From: Talpa occidentalis | Taxonomy: Eukaryota > Chordata > Mammalia > Eulipotyphla > Talpidae | Assembly (NCBI RefSeq): GCF_014898055.3 | Contig: NW_023601433.1 | Coordinates: forward strand, 86,499,106 to 86,563,105 | Direction: 5' to 3' | Length of the DNA: 64,000 bases | In this document: piece by piece, positions 1-14,392 of the stretch | Numbering within the stretch: the stretch's first letter is position 1 | Layout of the letters: every line of letters begins with the position of its first letter | Made by a program: the position numbers and the translations under genes | Notes under the pieces: model-generated | The model's input: only the letters and a program-made list of their open reading frames with translations | Database searches by the model: none | What the model was told of the DNA's origin: nothing

Positions 1-2367
<2,367 letters not shown>

Positions 2368-2575
2368 TTTTTTAGGAGAGTTCACCAATTAATTGTCAAC
2401 ACTCCTGCCCCCCGCATTTTGGCGAGGGGAGCGGGAGGGAGACCAAAGACAACCAGCCCCACGTCAGGACAGAGCGCGAGCCCGGGCCGCGGTCTACAAA
2501 GTTTTGCACCAACACTTAAGCGGATCCGCTTGCAAAGTCCTAGGAAACCATTTTCCGCAGTCGGGGGGGCGGCGT

Positions 2576-2584
2576 CGACGTCAT
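2576..2584 (-). promoter_or_regulatory. KDM2B: CRE-like motif in KDM2B promoter
   Basis: The minus strand reads ATGACGTCG, which matches seven of eight bases of the palindromic CREB/ATF site TGACGTCA. It lies about 210 bp upstream of the short-isoform ATG, inside the island. Binding is inferred from the motif alone. Confidence 0.45.
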
Positions 2585-4329
2585 AATCCCCGGAACGTAA
2601 ACATTGTTGCCGCTCGCGCGCGGAGCCGCGGCCGGGGGGGCGCGCGGGCGGGGGCGCGGGGGGCGGGGGGCACCGGCGCCGCCAGCCCGGGCCCCGCGCC
2701 GTGAGCCGGGTCGCGAGCGCGCGCTGCACGCAGGGCCGGGCCGGGCGGGCGCGCGCCCCTGACTTTCGGAGGCCGGGCGGGCCGGCGCGGCGCACCCCGG
2801 AGATGCCGCGCGGGGGAGGGGCGGCCTGCGCGCCGGCCCGGCGGGAGGCGCGGAAATGCCGGCCCCGCGGGCCGGCGCGGACGCCCCCGGGGCCGGCCCC
2901 CACCACGACCCCCGCCTCCACCCCGGCCCCCGGGCGGGCGGGCCCCTCTTCCTCGCCTGCACCCCCCGCCCCGTCACCTACGTGGCCGACCCCAATTCAA
3001 AGCGTTTTGTGGATCTGATTTTTGTTTCTTTCCTGCTGCAGGTCTGGGGGAGGGGGAAGGGGGCGCGTTTCTCCAGACCCCTGAGGCGGTCCCGCCAGTT
3101 GGAGGCGAGCTGGGGGGCGCGGGAAGGCGCCGCGCCGCTCCCTACCTGTGCGCACTGCATGACTTTTAAACTCCCGGGCTCAGAGCTCTGGACCCGCGCA
3201 CTCGGGCCCACGAACCGGCCGGTCCGGCCCGGCCTGCAGCCCGAGCGGGCCGGGGTCGCTGCCTTTCATTCATTCACCCCCCGCCGCCGCGGGGTCCCCT
3301 CCCGGGCGGCGAGCCCCGCGGCCGAGGCTGGACACTTTTTAAAGGTCCCAGCGTCCGCCGAGAGGAGGAAAAGGTTCTCAGGAGCGAGAGGCCGAGAGAA
3401 TCGGATCTGGCGCCTCCTAACGCGGCCGGCGAGCAGGCGAAGGGTGAGCCCTCATTGGCTGTTTGCGGGGGAGCACGTCGGAGCAGAGGTGCAGAGCGCT
3501 CTGGGATGGGGCTCGGGGAAGGTTGGGCGCCCCTCGGTTCACCCTATGGGGTTTCTCGATGGAGGGCTCCGCACCCTCCGTGCCGGCAAGGGGGTGCTGG
3601 GAGAGCTGGGTGTGCGTCCCCGTCCACACACCCAGCTCGCTGTGAGCACCCCCAGGACGGGCACCCCAAATGGGGTGCCCACGATGAACCGCCATCAGGT
3701 CGACTTGGGTTGTGGCAAAAGCTGGCGCCAAACGTTGCTCCAGCCCCACTAGGCCCGATGCTTGGGAGGAAAGATCTGGATGAGATAAGGTGGCCCCGGG
3801 AGACGATCGAGGGGCGAAGTCGGGGTTCCTAACAGGCTCCCCCAAGAAAAGAAAAATTTCCCATACTTTCCATTTTATTTCTGCGTCCCCCCTGCGGGCG
3901 GCTGCAGCAGGTCACCGGCAGGCAGGAAAGGCCGGGCCGGGAGAAGGCAGGAGTGGGGCTGCTCTGCGCTCAGATGGCCCCGCGTCAGCAGCCCCAGACA
4001 GACGTGGGGAGGAAGTGGCTTCCCATCAAAGATCGGATGTGAACTGTCAGCTCGAGTCCTCACCCCAGACGCAGCTTCCCCCTCACACACCTTAAAATTT
4101 CCTGTTCTGTCTTTCTCTATTCTTTCCCACCCACTCCCCAAAGAACCGTCTCTGAGGTTTATTTTACTTCAAGTCCACTAGCTGTTTCGCTCTCTCTTTT
4201 TTTTTTTAATCTTTTTTAAGTGGGGATGAGGCTGGCAAACATGAAAAATTTGTTTCCAAACTGAAATCGCCCACGCTGGCTTAGTAAGAGTGAGAGGATT
4301 TTTGCCTTCAGCCTGTCAAAGAACCAGGG

Positions 4330-4460
4330 ACCATTTCATTTGTTTCTCTCACCAGCGCCGACAGCCAGAGGAACCAGGAAACAGACTCAGAGGGGTAAAG
4401 CCACTGGCCCAAGATCACACAGCCTGGAAGTGGGGTTGCTGGGGCTCACACGCCCGCCTG
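4330..4460 (-). repeat. MIR relic
   Basis: The sequence resembles the antisense MIR core: AGGAAACAGACTCAGAGGGG, followed by CACTGGCCCAAGATCACACA. It is diverged and its ends are uncertain. Confidence 0.6.
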
Positions 4461-5529
4461 GCTTGGTCGCCATGTGCTTTCACTGCTGCTGACACCTTCG
4501 CTGCTCCCAGTTAATAAGCATCCTCAAAGGAAGGGTGAGGGTGTACGGGCTGGAGGGCCCTGAAAAGTGAGTTAAGCGAACTAGAAGGCCTGAGCTCCGG
4601 TCACTCCTCCTATAGGCCCTTCTCCCTCCCTCTGTGGCCTCCTGGTGTCCCCTAAAGCTGGTGTCGGGAAAGATCCTATGGCAGGCACCTTCGTGTGAAA
4701 ACAGCTCGTCCATATATCACCTCAGTGGGGAGTTCCTGGCCTGTCAGAGTGGGAAGGGGTTAAGCAGTCACCTAATTTAATCCCCTCCCTTTACAAACCG
4801 CGAGGAAACCGCAGACCCGAGAGAAGAATGGGCCAGCTGGGGGTTTGTTCCCCTTTGACTCCCCCAGAATGCCTACCCTGCCCCTGGTCCTAAGTGGTCA
4901 CTCCATAAATGTTGCACCCTTGATGGATCACCTTCCCCCATGATATTTGCATTTTCCCTTTATCAGTAATTGGCAGATGAAAGGCTTTGTCCTCCTGTTG
5001 AAAGAATTCCAGGCATTTGCTCCTAGTGGGGGAGGAGGTTATTTTGGGCCAAAGGGGGAAGGGCCCAGACCCTGGACTCCGGGTGTTGGCTAATTGTGCC
5101 CCAGAAGACTGGGACCCTAGGTGAGGGGGGGAGGGAAGCCTCAGGGGCTGAGAGAGGGACTGTTTCCAGTAGAAAAAGAAAAAAAAAAAAAAAACTAAAA
5201 CCAGGTCTGTTGTATTTGAAACTTAATCGTGATGACTTCCTTGATCTTCCTGTTCATTCTTACCAAAGGCCCGTCAAACCCTGGCTGTGGGGACCCCGTT
5301 CATTCGTTTCTTCATTCACTAGAGGTTGATGGAGTAGCTGTGTGCTCAGTTTTTAGATAACCTGGCTGGGGAGCGAGAGGAGCCACAGTGGTGCAGGGAG
5401 TTAGGAAGGTCCCACCCTCCAAAAACCAGAATCCAGAATTTTCAAACACTTAAAAACTGAAGCTGAGGTCCTGCTGATAGATAATTACAATTGCTCCTGG
5501 TTTCGAAGAAGTTTCCGTGTTTTGAAGCA

Positions 5530-5720
5530 CAGCCACCCACATTTGCTATTTCTGAATCCTCACCGGAGGTGTAGGAGGGTCTGTCCTTCCCCACCTGGAT
5601 CGCTGAAGCGCAGAGAAAGCTTCAGGTGCCCACATTTTACAGTTGTGAGAGAGCAGAGGCAGGATTTGAACCTAGAGCTTTTAGGAATCCAGAGCTCACT
5701 GGTTTTCCCACTCTGCTTCC
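5530..5720 (-). repeat. MIR relic
   Basis: Antisense MIR-like core with CACATTTTACAGTTGTGAGA followed by GAGGCAGGATTTGAACCTAG. It is diverged and the boundaries are approximate. Confidence 0.6.
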
Positions 5721-6323
5721 CTGCTACCAACTAGCACGGGGCAACGGGCAACTTGTGCCTTGTCTGACACAGTCCTCTCTTGCCACAAGGGACCATTGAG
5801 CATTTGAAATGTGGGCCAGGGGATTAAGGAATAGGCTGTCAGCTTTGTTTGAATTTTAAGTAAATTTATATAGCTTATTGGACAATGCATCCTTAGAGTG
5901 TTTTCCAGTATTTGTCTTAACTCGCCCACCAGCTCTCCAAACCTCAGGGTCTGAGCTGGCGTTAGGTTCCCACAGTCAACTTTCTAGAAATATTTGTGGA
6001 ATGAATGAAGGGTCCCAGAATAAAGAAAGTATTAGAGGGATGAGGTGGACAGGGGCCGGGGTTTATCTGCAAACGTTTCCTTGAACAGGCCATCTGGTAC
6101 CCTGAGTGCCTGCCAAGGACAAGGCACGTGGGCACCTGGGGCAGCCAGTTGGATGAAAGATGGTCCCACCTGCCCAGATCTGACAAACTTCTCAAGGACA
6201 GATCATTGGCAATGTGGCAGGGAGCCTCAGAAATGGATAACCACCTCCCTGTAAAACGTTGCCATCCACTGTAGCCCTGTTGGCAACAGAAAAAGATTGA
6301 AAACGATCTAAAAGTTAGGCAAC

Positions 6324-6600
6324 GGGGGCCTCCCTGGTGGCACAAGGGTTAAGACACAGCCTATGAAGCTAAACTCAGCCACTGCAGCACGAGTTCCATC
6401 CCCAGGCAGGGAGCTGACCCACAAGGCACAGCAGACCTCTGCTGTCTTGCCTGCTGCTCCCCTCAGCAGTGTATTTCAGTACATCTGCCTGTTCTGCTCC
6501 CCACTCTGTCTCTGGTGAATCCTCTCACCCCCCCCCCCACAACTCTGGCCTGTACCCCAGTTCTTGTATGCATGAATAAATAAATCTTTAAAAAAAAAAA
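6324..6600 (+). mobile_element. tRNA-Glu-type SINE, subfamily A (copy 1)
   Basis: Full length, from GGGGGCCTCCCTGG to an AATAAATAAATCTTT tail with poly(A). Target duplication AAAAGTTAGGCAAC lies on both sides. From the CCTATGAAGC segment to the tail it is nearly identical to the inverted copy at 7118-7369. Confidence 0.93.
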
Positions 6601-6889
6601 AAGTTAGGCAACTGACTAATTCTTGTCTGCCCAAGGAAATGCTATCAAATCATTAGAAAGAAGGCAGCCCTATGCGTTAATGTGGAATGATTGTATCACA
6701 TTTTTAGGTTAAAACAAAACAAGATGCAGAAGACTGGTACCAGGTTCAGCTGACCACTTACAGAAACCAAAGAGGACATGTCTACATCTTAATATTTACT
6801 TTATATGTATAGAATTTTCTTTGGAAAGAAATGCAACCCCAAAATGGGGGAAAGAGTTGAAAAAAGAGAAGAAAATCAATTCTTTGGTA

Positions 6890-7020
6890 CATAAATTTTT
6901 TAAATGGAATTATTATTGAAGTAACATTGGTTTATAGCATGCAAATTTCAGGAGTACAGCTTTATAATTGGACAACTATAGTGCTACACCATTATCCAGT
7001 ATGATATTTTCCTCATGTGT
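6890..7020 (+). repeat. Old LINE-like relic
   Basis: The pattern ATTGAAGTAACATTGGTTTA followed by TTTCAGGAGTACAGC resembles old L1-type 3' sequence found across mammals. The family assignment is uncertain. Confidence 0.35.
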
Positions 7021-7117
7021 GCATTAGTGTGCCCCAGCTTTGGCCCTTTAATTGACTTAATTTCATTTTCTATGCTGTCATATCTTTTGGTTTGTTTGTC
7101 TGTTTGTTTGTTTATTT

Positions 7118-7369
7118 GTTTTTAAAGATGTATTTATTCATGCATACAAGAACTGGGGTACAGGCCAGAGTTGTGGGGGGTGAGAGGATTCACCAGAGAC
7201 AGAGTGGGGAGCAGAACAGGCAGATGTACTGAAATACACTGCTGAGGGGAGCAGCAGGCAAGACAGCAGAGGTCTGCTGTGCCTTGTGGGTCAGCTCCCT
7301 GCCTGGGGATGGAACTCGTGCTGCAGTGGCTGAGTTTAGCTTCATAGGTTGCATCTTAACCTCTTGTGC
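7118..7369 (-). mobile_element. tRNA-Glu-type SINE, subfamily A (copy 2)
   Basis: Antisense copy missing the first dozen bases of the head (it stops at CTTGTGCC). Over about 210 bp it matches copy 1 except for a C-run length. Together they form a large inverted repeat. Confidence 0.92.
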
Positions 7370-7818
7370 CTGTAGTATCTTTTGTTGGACTAAGTAGGTG
7401 TATTTATTATCTACTCAAAAATCAGCATCTTTTTTGAGCCTACAAGATTCCAAATTGGGCAAATCAAAATCAAATACATATTGGGGAGGTTTATATACTT
7501 AAGTAGTAAGGCATAAATAAAAGCAAAGGTGCAGTTAACATAAACTGCAGGAAAAGACTGAACTCTGGGGCAGGGAGTGGGAACAGTGAGAGGCTGGTGA
7601 TTCCCTTTCTGAATCTAGAAGGGGTGCCTTTAAAATGGACCTAAACAAAAAAATAAATTGGACTGAAACAATTTACAAAATCTGTTGTCATTGTGAAATA
7701 GCCCACAATTTTTAAGTTTCTTAAAAATTACTTTAGTCTTTTTGGCCATCTCTATCCAGCCACTTTCCCTCCCACACTCCCAGCACAGCAAACTTGTTAA
7801 CATTAACACCTCTTAGAG

Positions 7819-8403
7819 TGTTATAGGACAGGGAGAGGGGCAGCCCAAACCCCGCAAACCTGCCTGTTCTAAATGGGTTCTGCCATCCGCCGCATCAACA
7901 CAAAACATAGGAGACTTTAATGGGAAGGAACTTTACTAAAACTAGGAAACAATACAGGTAAGGCAAAGAATCTAGTTTCTAAATGAAGCACCCAAAGTGA
8001 CCCGTCCCCTCGTGGGTAAAACGTCATCCAAATGGGATTGGCCCAGAGCAAGGCCCCAAAGCCTGCCACAAGTCTAAAGCATCTTCCAGTGGGGACCCAC
8101 AGCAAAGGGTCAGAAACAACCAGACAAGCCCGGAAGGAAAAGAGCAAAATCAACATCAAGATAAAAGCTGCCATGGTCACCTCCCCACGGGTCTCACCCA
8201 CATCTGTGTCACCCAGTCCACGACCAAAAGACAAGCGCAGTTTCTTCACGTGTCTCTAGGCTCCATGCGCCTCCTCCAGGTCTCCTGGCTCCATCCTGCT
8301 CCTTCCTCAGCCTCTTCTCCTGCTTCTTCTCTTCCTGCTCAGCTCCACCCTCCCTTGGGTGGGGCAGGGAACCTCCCCCTTTCCTGGGGACCACCCTGTT
8401 ACA
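7819..8403 (-). mobile_element. Solo LTR of an endogenous retrovirus
   Basis: On the minus strand the element starts TGTAACAGGG and ends CCTATAACA, 585 bp later. It is flanked by the 4-bp duplication AGAG on the plus strand (7815-7818 and 8404-8407). TG...CA ends, a 4-bp duplication, this length and an ATTAAA signal near the 3' part fit a gammaretrovirus-like solo LTR. No internal viral sequence is present. A 110-codon open frame inside it is not considered coding. The family is not recognised. Confidence 0.75.
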
Positions 8404-8697
8404 AGAGGACACCCTCCCAGAAAGTTTATGCATTTACAAACAGCTGCTTGTATTTTATTTTATGTCCCACAGATACAGACACACCTTCTTAGCCTTTCTT
8501 TTTCACTCCCTAACATCTAGGAGGTCTACTATGTGTAGAACTGCCTTATGCTAAAATATCAGTTAAGGATGAGGGAAATCGAGTATCTTGATGCAGAAGA
8601 AGTTCAAAATTGCTCCCAAAACTTTAAAGAAAAATTGGTGAAAACACGAGACAGAATAATATTATGTGGTAATCCATTTATGTTAAGACAAACACTA

Positions 8698-8942
8698 GGG
8701 CCTCCCTGGTGGCTCAAGGGGTTAAGACGCAACCTATGAAGCTCTCCCCTGGTCATCCAGGGAGGTACCCACATGGCACGGTAGAACTCTCCTGTCTAGT
8801 CCACTGCTCGCCCTCAGCAGATCCACCTGTTCTGTTCCCAACTCTGTCTCTAGTGAATTCTCTCACCGCCCACACCTCTGGCCTATACCCAGCTCTTGTA
8901 TGCATTAAAAAAAAAAATCATAAATAAATAAATCAAATAAAA
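8698..8942 (+). mobile_element. tRNA-Glu-type SINE, subfamily A (copy 3)
   Basis: Nearly full length, with an internal deletion between the A-box and B-box parts (AACCTATGAAGC runs straight into a degenerate B-box). Its tail is irregular, CATAAATAAATAAATCAAAT, without a clear TCTTT. Confidence 0.9.
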
Positions 8943-10494
8943 CTCTAGCTGGGTAGTGTTGTACAGATACACCTAAAGGAGAAAAACAAAACTTGAAATG
9001 GAGAAGCAAATCGTTCTGTTTGATCACTTCCAAGAGGGGAGGAAATGTGGAGGGCTTTCCACAGAAATTGTGGAAAATTGTGCCCTTTTAAATTTTTCGA
9101 GGACTTCAAACTAAGGCATAGAAAATAAATACAATAAATAGAGTGAGAACTTATGTACCAGGCACCTAACTTCGATAAACCGTGGAATTGTGCCATTATG
9201 TTATGTTACTTTTGCAACTTATAAAATATCTTGGGGCAACAAACCAGACTATTTCTTTCACAATGACTGGAATTCCCAAAGAATGATTTTCTCAATTCCT
9301 GTAGACTGAAGGCTCAGCGGGAGTCAAAGTTGCAGAATCATATACAGCCTGAGAGTAGGTCTGGTATCTTGGAGAGGGGAAGTTGCTGTCTAAAGAGGTG
9401 CTTTTCTGACATGGCTCTTCCTGTGTAAAGACTGGAAGGAATCTTGGAAATTACAGGTGAAGTTCATTAAGGGGTTAAAGCCAGGAAGAAAGTCATAAAA
9501 GTTCAAAGATACTTTCAAAACTTGCCACTTTCGATTGATGGGCACGTGTGTTGACCAATGGAAATAAAACCCCAAGCATTACTTCATCATGCTACACTGT
9601 CATTGGTTGACAAGCCCAGAGGGTCAGCCAGCAGGGCTGGCAAGTAACCCTTTCAGGGGTGAAATGCAATGCCCTTTACATTCATTTTACTTTCAAAAGA
9701 GGAAGGAGGGATACATGAAAAACCTAGAAAGTTTCCCAAAACCTTTAGGGGCCACCTTTGGATCTCGCCTCAAGAGGCAGAGGGTCGCCCCACAAAGAAA
9801 CACCCGCCAACAAATTTCCGGGAGGAAAGATGTGAACTTTTAAAAATGTGGAATCAGCTGACCGTGAGAGGTAAGAGAAGAAGCTAGGCAAGAAGTTTGA
9901 TTCACTTTTTGTGCTGTCAGAACAGAAACCAGTGTTGAGGACGATTCCATTAATCTTGCAAAGCGATCAGTCACCGAGAGGATTGAATTGCATTTCCTGC
10001 TTAAAGATGTAGAGACAGATGACCTTTGCTGCAGCCCTCAGACCCCCAGTTCACAGCTGGAGAGAGGATGTGTCAGCGTTTACTTTCGGGTCTCACCCTT
10101 TCCTTTGTTCAAAATTCAAACTCTTTGTATTCAGGCTGCTGCAAGGGTTTTTAGCTGTTGATGCTGCTGATTTTTTTTTTTTTTTTAAAGCCTCCCACGT
10201 CTTGCAACTTCTGAGAAGCAAACTCTCCAGATAATATCTGGAGGTGCCCCAGCCAGGGAACCAGAATAGATGCGGGGGAATTTTAAGTGAGGCCACCGGG
10301 CCTTTGGCATTCATGATCGCGCCTGCCCAAGTGCCCTGCGCGCTGCAGGCTGAACTGGACAGAGCCTGGAGTCTGCAAGATGAATAATAACGCCTCGTGT
10401 TTACATGGCTCTCTTACAAAAAAGCTTTCACCCGCATTACCTCATGTAAAAGGCACTGCTAGGACAGAAGCATTTACATCAGGGACCATTCAAA
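8943..10494. other. Intergenic stretch
   Basis: I see no gene, RNA or young repeat in this stretch; short polypurine and T runs only. Confidence 0.5.
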
Positions 10495-10700
10495 ATCCCC
10501 AAATATAGTGAGCTACTGACCTTGGACAAGACCCCAGACCCAGCCTCAGTTCTCTCATCTGTAAAATGGGGGTGATGCTCTTGTAACAGGGTGGACCCCA
10601 GGAAAGGGGGAGGTTCCAGGTTGCCCTCTCCCTGCCCTGTAACACTCTCACAGTGGCAAGAGTTATGCGAAGATTGAAGTTCTATCAAAAGGATCTTGTG
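10495..10700 (+). repeat. MIR relic interrupted by a mini-LTR
   Basis: The core CTCTCATCTGTAAAATGGGG is typical of MIR. The relic is split at CTCT by the 63-bp LTR remnant at 10582-10644. Confidence 0.7.
10582..10644 (+). mobile_element. 63-bp internally deleted LTR
   Basis: The first 36 bp match the 5' end of the 585-bp LTR at 7819-8403 with one mismatch, and the last ~27 bp match its 3' end (ending CTGTAACA). The central ~520 bp are absent. It keeps both ends and a 4-bp duplication, CTCT (10578-10581 and 10645-10648), inside a MIR. It is therefore a genuine insertion later shortened, or one that integrated as a deleted form. Confidence 0.75.
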
Positions 10701-12111
10701 TAAACTGTGTCTTCCTTCCAATGAAGTCACCTCCTGCATCTGGTCACGGAAATTAGCTGGGGTTGGGGAAACTCAGTTTTAAGCCCATGGAGAAGACTGG
10801 AAGGCAGGGCACCTGGGATGGAAGGGAACGGCCCAGCCTTTCTCTCTAAAATCCTTCCTTTCCCCTCTGGCAGAATCACTTTGAGTTCTTTGAAGAAAAC
10901 TGCTTTCTATCCAGCAGGCTTTGCATATGCTAATTCCTTCACTGTCTCCAGCCCTGCACCTCTCCATACCGGTTTATCCTGCTGGGATAAGTAGCCAAAG
11001 TGAGGAAAGGAAAAGGCCCAAGGAGAGCGCCTGATCATAAAATACACTCAACAAACACTTGTTGAATGAATAAATGAATGAATGCTGCAAAATGCAGAAT
11101 GTGTCTGTTTCCAACTTGATGGACTGGACCTTAAAGTGAACCTTACCAAGGAAAGCAGAGGTGCTGACAAGCTCTCTTGAAGTGCCATAGACAGGTGGTG
11201 TGCCCAGGGAGGTGGCACTCCCACACCTTCCTGACTCCAAAGTCCAGGCTCTCTACTTTGTTCCACACTGCCTCCCGGGTTCCAGATATCTGCTGAGCAG
11301 AAAATCACAGAGACCCTGGGGGCAAGGGACCAGCTGTCATCACCAGAAGCTGAGTCCTACAGACACACACTTCCCTCATCTCCCCCCAACTCCCCAACCT
11401 GGGAGACCACCCCCTCCCCCCCACAGTAGTGATGCTGGATAGGGGGAGAAGAGGTGGTTATTTGCAGTGAATGTGGCTTCCCCAGGGCTGGGACGCGGCT
11501 AATCATTCAGCCAGTAGCCTCTTTTGATGGCCTTATTTGATGAACCAGGTTCTGGAGACTGAGGAAGAAGGAGGGGCTAGAGCATAGAACCTGCTGTAGG
11601 GACAGGGCAGGACAGGATCTCTGAGTCAGTGGTCCCAGAACAATGAAGCAGTCTTCATCTTATGCTCTTGATCTCTAGAATCAATTCATCAACCTGAGCC
11701 TCAGCATCCATATGTCTCATAGGTAATCATGCTTAATGTCTGCCCTGGGCAGGGCATATACACAGTAGTAAAGTGTTGTGAGTTCTCTGCTCACCCAGGC
11801 AGCTTACCTGCCCACCAGATGTCAAGCTCTTGCAAGAAAGTTTTTTGCTCCTTTTGTCTCCACTGCAACCCTAGGCAATAGGGGGCCCTCCAGATTCTCC
11901 AGAGGCCTGACTTCTCATCTTACAAGCTTTGAACCTGTGAGGGAAGTGATTTCATCTCTCCGAACCTTATTATCATTTGCACAATGGAAAAATAATAGGT
12001 TACTGGGAGGATGAAATGAGATCACAGAAACCTCACTCTTCACACCCACACTTCCCTCTTTTTGTTTTCTCTGTTGCACTGAGCATCTATATTTTATAGA
12101 TTTTAGTTTTT
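10701..12111. other. Intergenic stretch
   Basis: No gene is seen. Around 11040-11090 an L2/MIR-type 3' end (CAAACACTTGTTGAATGAAT) can be made out; the remainder is unassigned. Confidence 0.5.
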
Positions 12112-12398
12112 TAAAAGATTTGTTTTTATTTATACAAGAACTGGAGTTTAAAAAAAAAAGAACTGGGGTACAGGCCAGAGGCGTGGGAGGGTGAGAGGAT
12201 TCACCAGAGACAGAGTGGGGAGCAGAACAGGCAGACGGACTGAAACACACTGCTGAGGGGAGCAGCGGGCGAGGCAGGAGAGGTCTGCCGTGCCATGTGG
12301 GTATCTCCCTGGTCGGCCGGGAATCGAACACACACTGCAGAGGCTGCAGACAACTTCACGGCACTGCGCTCAACCCTCTGTGCCACAGGGGAGGCCCG
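12112..12398 (-). mobile_element. tRNA-Glu-type SINE, A/C intermediate (copy 4)
   Basis: Full length. The tail region is partly duplicated (ACAAGAACTGGAGTTT then an A-run then AGAACTGGGGTACAGG). It lies between two ATTTTA-rich segments. Confidence 0.92.
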
Positions 12399-12704
12399 AT
12401 TTTATTTATTTTTGATGAATTTTTTCTCCTACTAGGACATGAACTCCACAAAGCAGGGATTTTGTTCACAACTCCTTGAACAGAGCTTGGCAGATGGTAG
12501 GTTCTCAGTAAACATTTGTTAAATGAATGAATGGATGGATGGTGATTAGTACTCCATAAAAGTCCAATAATGGCCAATAACATTAATTTATTGTTGTGAT
12601 TAAGAACTTAGTCTCTGGGTTCTAAAGGAAAGCAGTACAGTTGGCACAGGGTAAATTTAGCATTATAAGCTCCCATCATAAGGATGAGCGCCCTAGCACA
12701 GGAA

Positions 12705-12900
12705 GTCTATCTTTACCATTTACTAGCTGGGTGATCTGGGGTGAGTGATTTCACTTTTCTGAGGCACAGCTTCCATGTGTAAATGGCGGTGCTGACAGTG
12801 TCTCCCTGTTAGACTGTGAGTATAGAATGAGATGGTAAATGTAAGTAAGGTACTTAGTAAATGCCTGGCACATAATAAGTGCTCAATAAACAGTAACCCT
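12705..12900 (+). repeat. MIR/L2-type relic
   Basis: The sequence contains ACTAGCTGGGTGATCTGGGG and later GCCTGGCACATAATAAGTGC followed by TCAATAAACAG, the order expected for an old MIR. Just upstream (12480-12545) lies another 3' end with TTTGTTAAATGAATGAATGG. Confidence 0.7.
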
Positions 12901-13615
12901 TATCACTCAGACTAGAGGGAACTTCTGAATCAATCAAACAGTTGCTAAGCAGTTAAAATATGCCAGAGTCCAGCAAGCTCAGTGAGTGTTTACTGAACTT
13001 TATCTCTGAGCTCCTCAGGAAAGGGATTGTGTTTACACTGTCATGGTCTTCTCCTCCAGTAGTTGCTAATTAATGTTAAAACAGGCTGGAAAAAATGACA
13101 CCGTGAACTTGAGTATAAATGAGAACATAGACTAGCTATCAGAATGATAATATCAAGTGTCTCCTATAGGCGGGGCACTCATGTTGAGTTCTAGAGAATC
13201 AGCAGGGAGCTTCAACAAACATGGCGGTTATGACTTTCCTGCTGGTGGGGGAGACAGACTTTGTACCCATTTTTGCACAGATAGCTGGAGCATTGTGACT
13301 GATAAGTGTCACAGCAGCAAGCTGAAAGGCATCAGGAGCCTTATATATAACATGGTGGGGAGGAGGGGAGAGTGTTGACCTGGTCTGAGGTTGAGAAGGA
13401 AATGAGGGAGCTGTCCCAAGGAAATGACGCACAGAAATGAACTCTGAGGAAACAGCTAGGCTAAGATGAAGGAAGTGTTCGCAGCAGAAATATCACAGGT
13501 GCAAGGCCATGTAATAGGGGCAAGCGTGTGTCAAAGGAACTGAAAGAAGTCTGCTCTGACCTGGAAGTAGAGAGCTGAGATGGAGGGTAGGGCTGAGATA
13601 AAATGGAAAAATGAG

Positions 13616-13859
13616 GGGCCTCCCTGGTGGCACAAGGGGTTAAGTACAGCACTATCAGGCGATCAGCAGCCACTACAGGGAAGTTCGATCCCCGGCCAGG
13701 GAAGGACTCATTGGTGCAGCAGACCTCTCCTGTCTCCCCGCTACTCCCCTCAGCAGTGTATTTCAGTCACTCTGCGTGTTCTGTTCCCCATGCTATCTCT
13801 GGTGAATCCCTGTACCCCAGTTCTTGTATGCATAAATAAATAAATCTTTAAAAAAAAAA
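13616..13859 (+). mobile_element. tRNA-Glu-type SINE, subfamily A (copy 5)
   Basis: Head GGGCCTCCCTGGTGGCACAA, B-box GTTCGATCCCCGGCCAGGGA, tail AATAAATAAATCTTT. A short internal deletion removes the CACCCCC...CTGGCC segment. Confidence 0.93.
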
Positions 13860-14392
13860 GATAACAGCCAAGATATAAAACATTCCCAGTGTCTGTCAAC
13901 AGATGAATATTAAAGAAGGTATGATATCTCTATATCTATCGGTGGAGGGGGACAAGGAAGAAGAAAGACACACTGGCTCCTGATCAAAGGTTTGTCCCCT
14001 GGGGTGTAAACACCCTCCTCAGGGTCACCCACATGTGAGCACCAGGAGGTCCCTCTGTTTCACACTTCAGCCATGGAGAAGCCCCAGATGGAGGCCAGTT
14101 GGTCAGAGCCCTCAGTGGGCCCATCACCATAGTAACAGGGTAGAACAAGTGATGAGGGAGATCACCTGACAAAAGGAGGCTGATAAGATCTGGAGAGCTG
14201 GACCTATGTGCTTGCCTCACTGACGTTTCAAACTGTGGACCTGTGGACCTAATGGCCGACTCTATACAGCAGTGCCAATGAATGCCCTAGAGTTCCAGGC
14301 ATCCACGCGGAAGACTCTAAACACACAACGTTGACTAAAGGCAAATTGTAGAAGTAGGCACACAGAAACATTTGTATGAAATTCAAAATTGG

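Larger units (their letters stand above)
3400..6323. other. Intergenic DNA upstream of KDM2B
   Basis: There is no gene or young repeat. Two old MIR-like relics in minus orientation are recognisable around 4330-4460 and 5530-5720 from the core pattern of a dropped-G purine stretch followed by an ACACAG- or GATTTGAACC-type segment. The rest is unique sequence with no readable signal. Confidence 0.6.

Noticed and set aside
7917..8249. 110-codon minus-strand open frame with a hydrophobic segment inside the solo LTR
   Set aside because: It lies wholly inside an LTR bounded by target duplications and has no recognisable retroviral domain; treated as chance.
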